From positions 46,151 through 110,150 of the forward strand of contig CAVJHQ010000001.1 of NCBI GenBank assembly GCA_963649365.1: a stretch of DNA of 64,000 nucleotides. The letters are read 5' to 3'. The position numbers and the translations under genes are program-made. The first letter of the stretch is position 1; every line of letters begins with the position of its first letter. The notes under the pieces are model-generated. The model was given only the letters and a program-made list of their open reading frames with translations. It ran no database searches and was not told where the DNA came from. Of the stretch, positions 62,117-64,000 are shown piece by piece. This stretch comes from Paratractidigestivibacter sp963649365. GTDB taxonomy: Bacteria > Actinomycetota > Coriobacteriia > Coriobacteriales > Atopobiaceae.

Positions 62117-63028
62117 TTATTGCGGCGAGCTGATGGCCGCCGTGGTCTCGATCAGCGTCTGCACGTAGAGGTCGACCTCGGCGTTTAGGGCCGCGACCGC
62201 CTCGGCGCGCGTGGGCATCGTCCCGCCGCGGCGCATGATGCGGTAGCAGGTGCGCTCGGGCGGCCGCTCCTCCAGCCTCGAGAGCACGAGCTCGCCCGGC
62301 TCGCCGAGCGACTCGTAGAGGCTCCAGGGCACGACGGCCCAGCGGCCCGCAACGTCGAGGAACCCGAGCGCCTGCGTTCCCGTGCTCGCGTGGATCAGAT
62401 GGCGCCCCTGCGGCCAAAGCCGGTTGTGCCAGGTGGCGTAGTTCGTGCTCCACTGCAGGTAGATCTCGGACTCCGCCGGCAGGTCGGCCGCGCGCACCGA
62501 CTCCCCGTGGCCGCTCTTGGCGCTCGAGATCACGTACATCTCCTCGCGGTAGAGCGGCGTGGCCACGACGTCGGGGTAGTTCAGGCGCTCGAACGCGAAA
62601 CCGACGTCGGCGCCGCGGTTCTCGATCATGTCGTAGAGCTCGCCGGAGTGGTGGGTCCTCACGCGCAGGCGTATCTGGTCGTATCGCTCGATGATGGAGT
62701 GGTAGAGCGGCGCGAAGGTGAAGTTGTTGATAAGGTCCGCCCCGCCCACGACCACCTCGGTGCGCGTGGACGCCGACGCCACGGCCTCCGTCGCGTCGTA
62801 GAGCGCGAGCCACTGGTGCGCGAGCTCGACGAACCTCTCGCCCGCGGCGGTCGGCTCGGCGCTTCTCTGCCCGCGCCCGCGCGAGAAGAGGGGGGCGCCC
62901 ACCTCGTCCTCGAGCAGCGCCAGCCGATGGCTCACGGTGCTCTGCGTCGAGAAGAGCCTGCGCGCGGCCGCCGTGAGGTTGCGGCATTCGTAGACCGCAA
63001 GGAAGGTGTCGATGAGCTCGCGCGTCAT
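62117..63028 (-). CDS. LysR family transcriptional regulator
   Basis: A 303-residue regulator. The winged helix at 1-60 reads LIDTFLAVYECRNLTAAARRL then STQSTVSHRLALLEDEVGAPLF, in parts, typical of LysR. The effector domain begins near 90 (VVVGGADLINNFTFAPL) and has the usual two lobes. I chose ATG at 63028, since the longer frame upstream lies in AT-rich promoter DNA and encodes nothing LysR-like. It is divergent from the PTS gene at 63193, which it probably controls. Its coinducer is unknown. Confidence 0.9.
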   Translation of the reverse strand: MTRELIDTFLAVYECRNLTAAARRLFSTQSTVSHRLALLEDEVGAPLFSRGRGQRSAEPTAAGERFVELAHQWLALYDATEAVASASTRTEVVVGGADLINNFTFAPLYHSIIERYDQIRLRVRTHHSGELYDMIENRGADVGFAFERLNYPDVVATPLYREEMYVISSAKSGHGESVRAADLPAESEIYLQWSTNYATWHNRLWPQGRHLIHASTGTQALGFLDVAGRWAVVPWSLYESLGEPGELVLSRLEERPPERTCYRIMRRGGTMPTRAEAVAALNAEVDLYVQTLIETTAAISSPQ

Positions 63029-63192
63029 GTGGTCCGCCTCTCGCAAAAGCCGTGTTGAATAAACAAGAACGTGCATATCTATTACGATAATAATTCGTTT
63101 TATTGTTGGCGCAAAGCACCGTATCATTCGAATCAGCAAGAAGCGCCAGCTGGCCAGCCGCGCACACCCGACCATCGAAGGAAGGATTGGCA
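63029..63192. promoter_or_regulatory. Divergent promoter region of the LysR and PTS genes
   Basis: 164 bp, markedly AT-rich from 63060 to 63110 (ATTACGATAATAATTCG). TATTAT on the minus strand near 63090 may be the LysR -10. Any LysR site (T-N11-A) would be expected here. I cannot fix single elements. Confidence 0.5.
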
Positions 63193-64000
63193 ATGGACTA
63201 CAAGAGCGTTGCCGAGAAGATCGTCGCCGCGTCCGGCGGTATGGCCAACATCTCCGACGTTACCCACTGCGCCACGCGCCTGCGCTTCGTCCTCGTGGAC
63301 GACGACGCCTCCGACCAGGCCGCCATCGAGAAGATCGACGGCGTCCTCGGCATCATCAACGCCGCGGGCCAGCAGCAGGTCGTCCTCGGCGGAAACGTCA
63401 TCGGCGTCTATAAGGAGGCCGCGGCCATGTTCGAGGCCGCCAAGGGCGGCAAGTCCTCCACCGAGGCCGCCGCGCCCGCCAAGGGCAAGAAGGCCCTCAC
63501 GCCCAAGGGCGTGCTCGACGCCGTCATCGGCTACGTCGCCTCCGCGGTGACCCCGCTCGTGCCCGGCCTCATCGGCGGCGGCATGCTCAAGGTCATCCTG
63601 CTGCTCATCGGCTATGCGTGGCCCGCGTTCCTCGAGACCGGCACCTACACCGTTCTCGGCTGGGTCGCCAATGCCCCGTTCTACTTCATGCCCATCTTCG
63701 TGGCCTGGGGCGCCGCGGTTAAGCTCGGCGCCACCCCGATCTACGCCATGGCCGGCGCCGCCTCGATGCTCACCCCGGCCTTCATGACCCTCGTGGCCGA
63801 CAAGGGCTCGATCGACCTGCTCGGCTTCCAGCTCGAGCTCATCAAGTACCAGCAGCAGCTCCTGCCCGCGCTTCTCATCGCGCTGGCCGCCTACTACATC
63901 GAGAAGGGCCTGAACAAGGTCATCCCGTCCATCCTGCGCCCGGTCCTCGTGGGCTCGCTCACCATGGGCCTCACCATGATCCTCGGTTTCCTCGTGCTCG
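63193..64000 (+). CDS. PTS glucose/beta-glucoside family EIIBC component (3' end outside window)
   Basis: The first 269 residues of a PTS permease. EIIB spans about 1-80 with the phosphorylated Cys26 in VTHCATRLRF, followed by a second block GVLGIINAAGQQQVVLG. A Lys/Ala-rich linker leads to EIIC from ~105 with AVTPLVPGLIGGGMLKV and several hydrophobic segments. This is the beta-glucoside (BglF) or sucrose/trehalose branch. An EIIA domain may follow outside the window. ATG 63193 follows GAAGGA. The sugar cannot be read from this part. Confidence 0.92.
   Translation, partial: MDYKSVAEKIVAASGGMANISDVTHCATRLRFVLVDDDASDQAAIEKIDGVLGIINAAGQQQVVLGGNVIGVYKEAAAMFEAAKGGKSSTEAAAPAKGKKALTPKGVLDAVIGYVASAVTPLVPGLIGGGMLKVILLLIGYAWPAFLETGTYTVLGWVANAPFYFMPIFVAWGAAVKLGATPIYAMAGAASMLTPAFMTLVADKGSIDLLGFQLELIKYQQQLLPALLIALAAYYIEKGLNKVIPSILRPVLVGSLTMGLTMILGFLVL

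Overview
The window is about 64 kb of very GC-rich, densely coded chromosome with genes nearly all on the + strand. It best fits a gut anaerobe of the class Coriobacteriia (Collinsella-like). The reasons are the high GC with C/G-ending codons, an actinobacterial GlnR-like regulator beside glutamine synthetase and glutamate synthase, and the actinobacterial order alaS-ruvX-mltG-aroK-(aroB)-pepQ-efp-nusB. The class is an inference from gene content, not a database match. Two runs of N (56654-56786 and 62059-62080) are assembly gaps. I saw no rRNA, tRNA, CRISPR array, complete insertion sequence or prophage.

Layout. 1-5.5 kb: the end of an unknown gene, a histidine phosphatase, a Cof-type HAD phosphatase, an SGNH hydrolase, a shortened circularly permuted ATP-grasp-like protein and an HD-domain dGTPase. 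5.6-11.2 kb: rarA with an apparently leaderless start, an AEC transporter, then a DUF948 membrane protein, a degenerate RsbW-like protein, a SigB/F-type sigma factor and an AI-2E family transporter. 11.4-19.5 kb: alaS, ruvX, mltG, yqeG, an intact shikimate kinase, a catalytically degenerate 3-dehydroquinate synthase homologue and an M24 peptidase. 19.8-23.0 kb: a mannose-family PTS operon (IIAB, IIC, IID, ManO/DUF956) lying between pepQ and efp. 23.1-29.4 kb: efp, asp23, nusB, xseB, tlyA, a 135-bp element with palindromic inverted ends, nadK, recN and a PARG-like ADP-ribose hydrolase.

29.5-43.6 kb: a copper theme and a nitrogen theme interleave. A membrane-anchored HMA protein, csoR and copA all have copper-repressor-type palindromes in their promoters, and copA carries a CopZ-like domain at its C-terminus with its own ribosome binding site. 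Glutamine synthetase (GSI-alpha), two tandem amino-acid binding lipoproteins, a permease fused to an extracytoplasmic domain, its ATPase and the GlnR-like orphan regulator form a nitrogen block; an HtrA protease and a DUF2130 protein follow. 43.6-49.9 kb: ligA, an orphan HicB-like antitoxin with a DNA-binding domain, and a VTC / DUF4956 / Cthe_2159-like trio. 50.3-56.6 kb: glutamate synthase gltB-gltD and a small acidic ORF. 56.8-64 kb: a zinc-dependent phospholipase C family protein, an AfuABC/FbpABC-type ABC transporter, and a LysR regulator divergent from a beta-glucoside-family PTS gene cut by the window end.

The strongest unusual observations are the CopA-CopZ fusion with an internal translation start, the pseudo-enzyme AroB beside an intact AroK, the GlnR-like regulator in a nitrogen locus, the mini element before nadK, and the paired hairpins in the 435-bp gap before htrA. 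No clearly new defence or biosynthetic system is visible.
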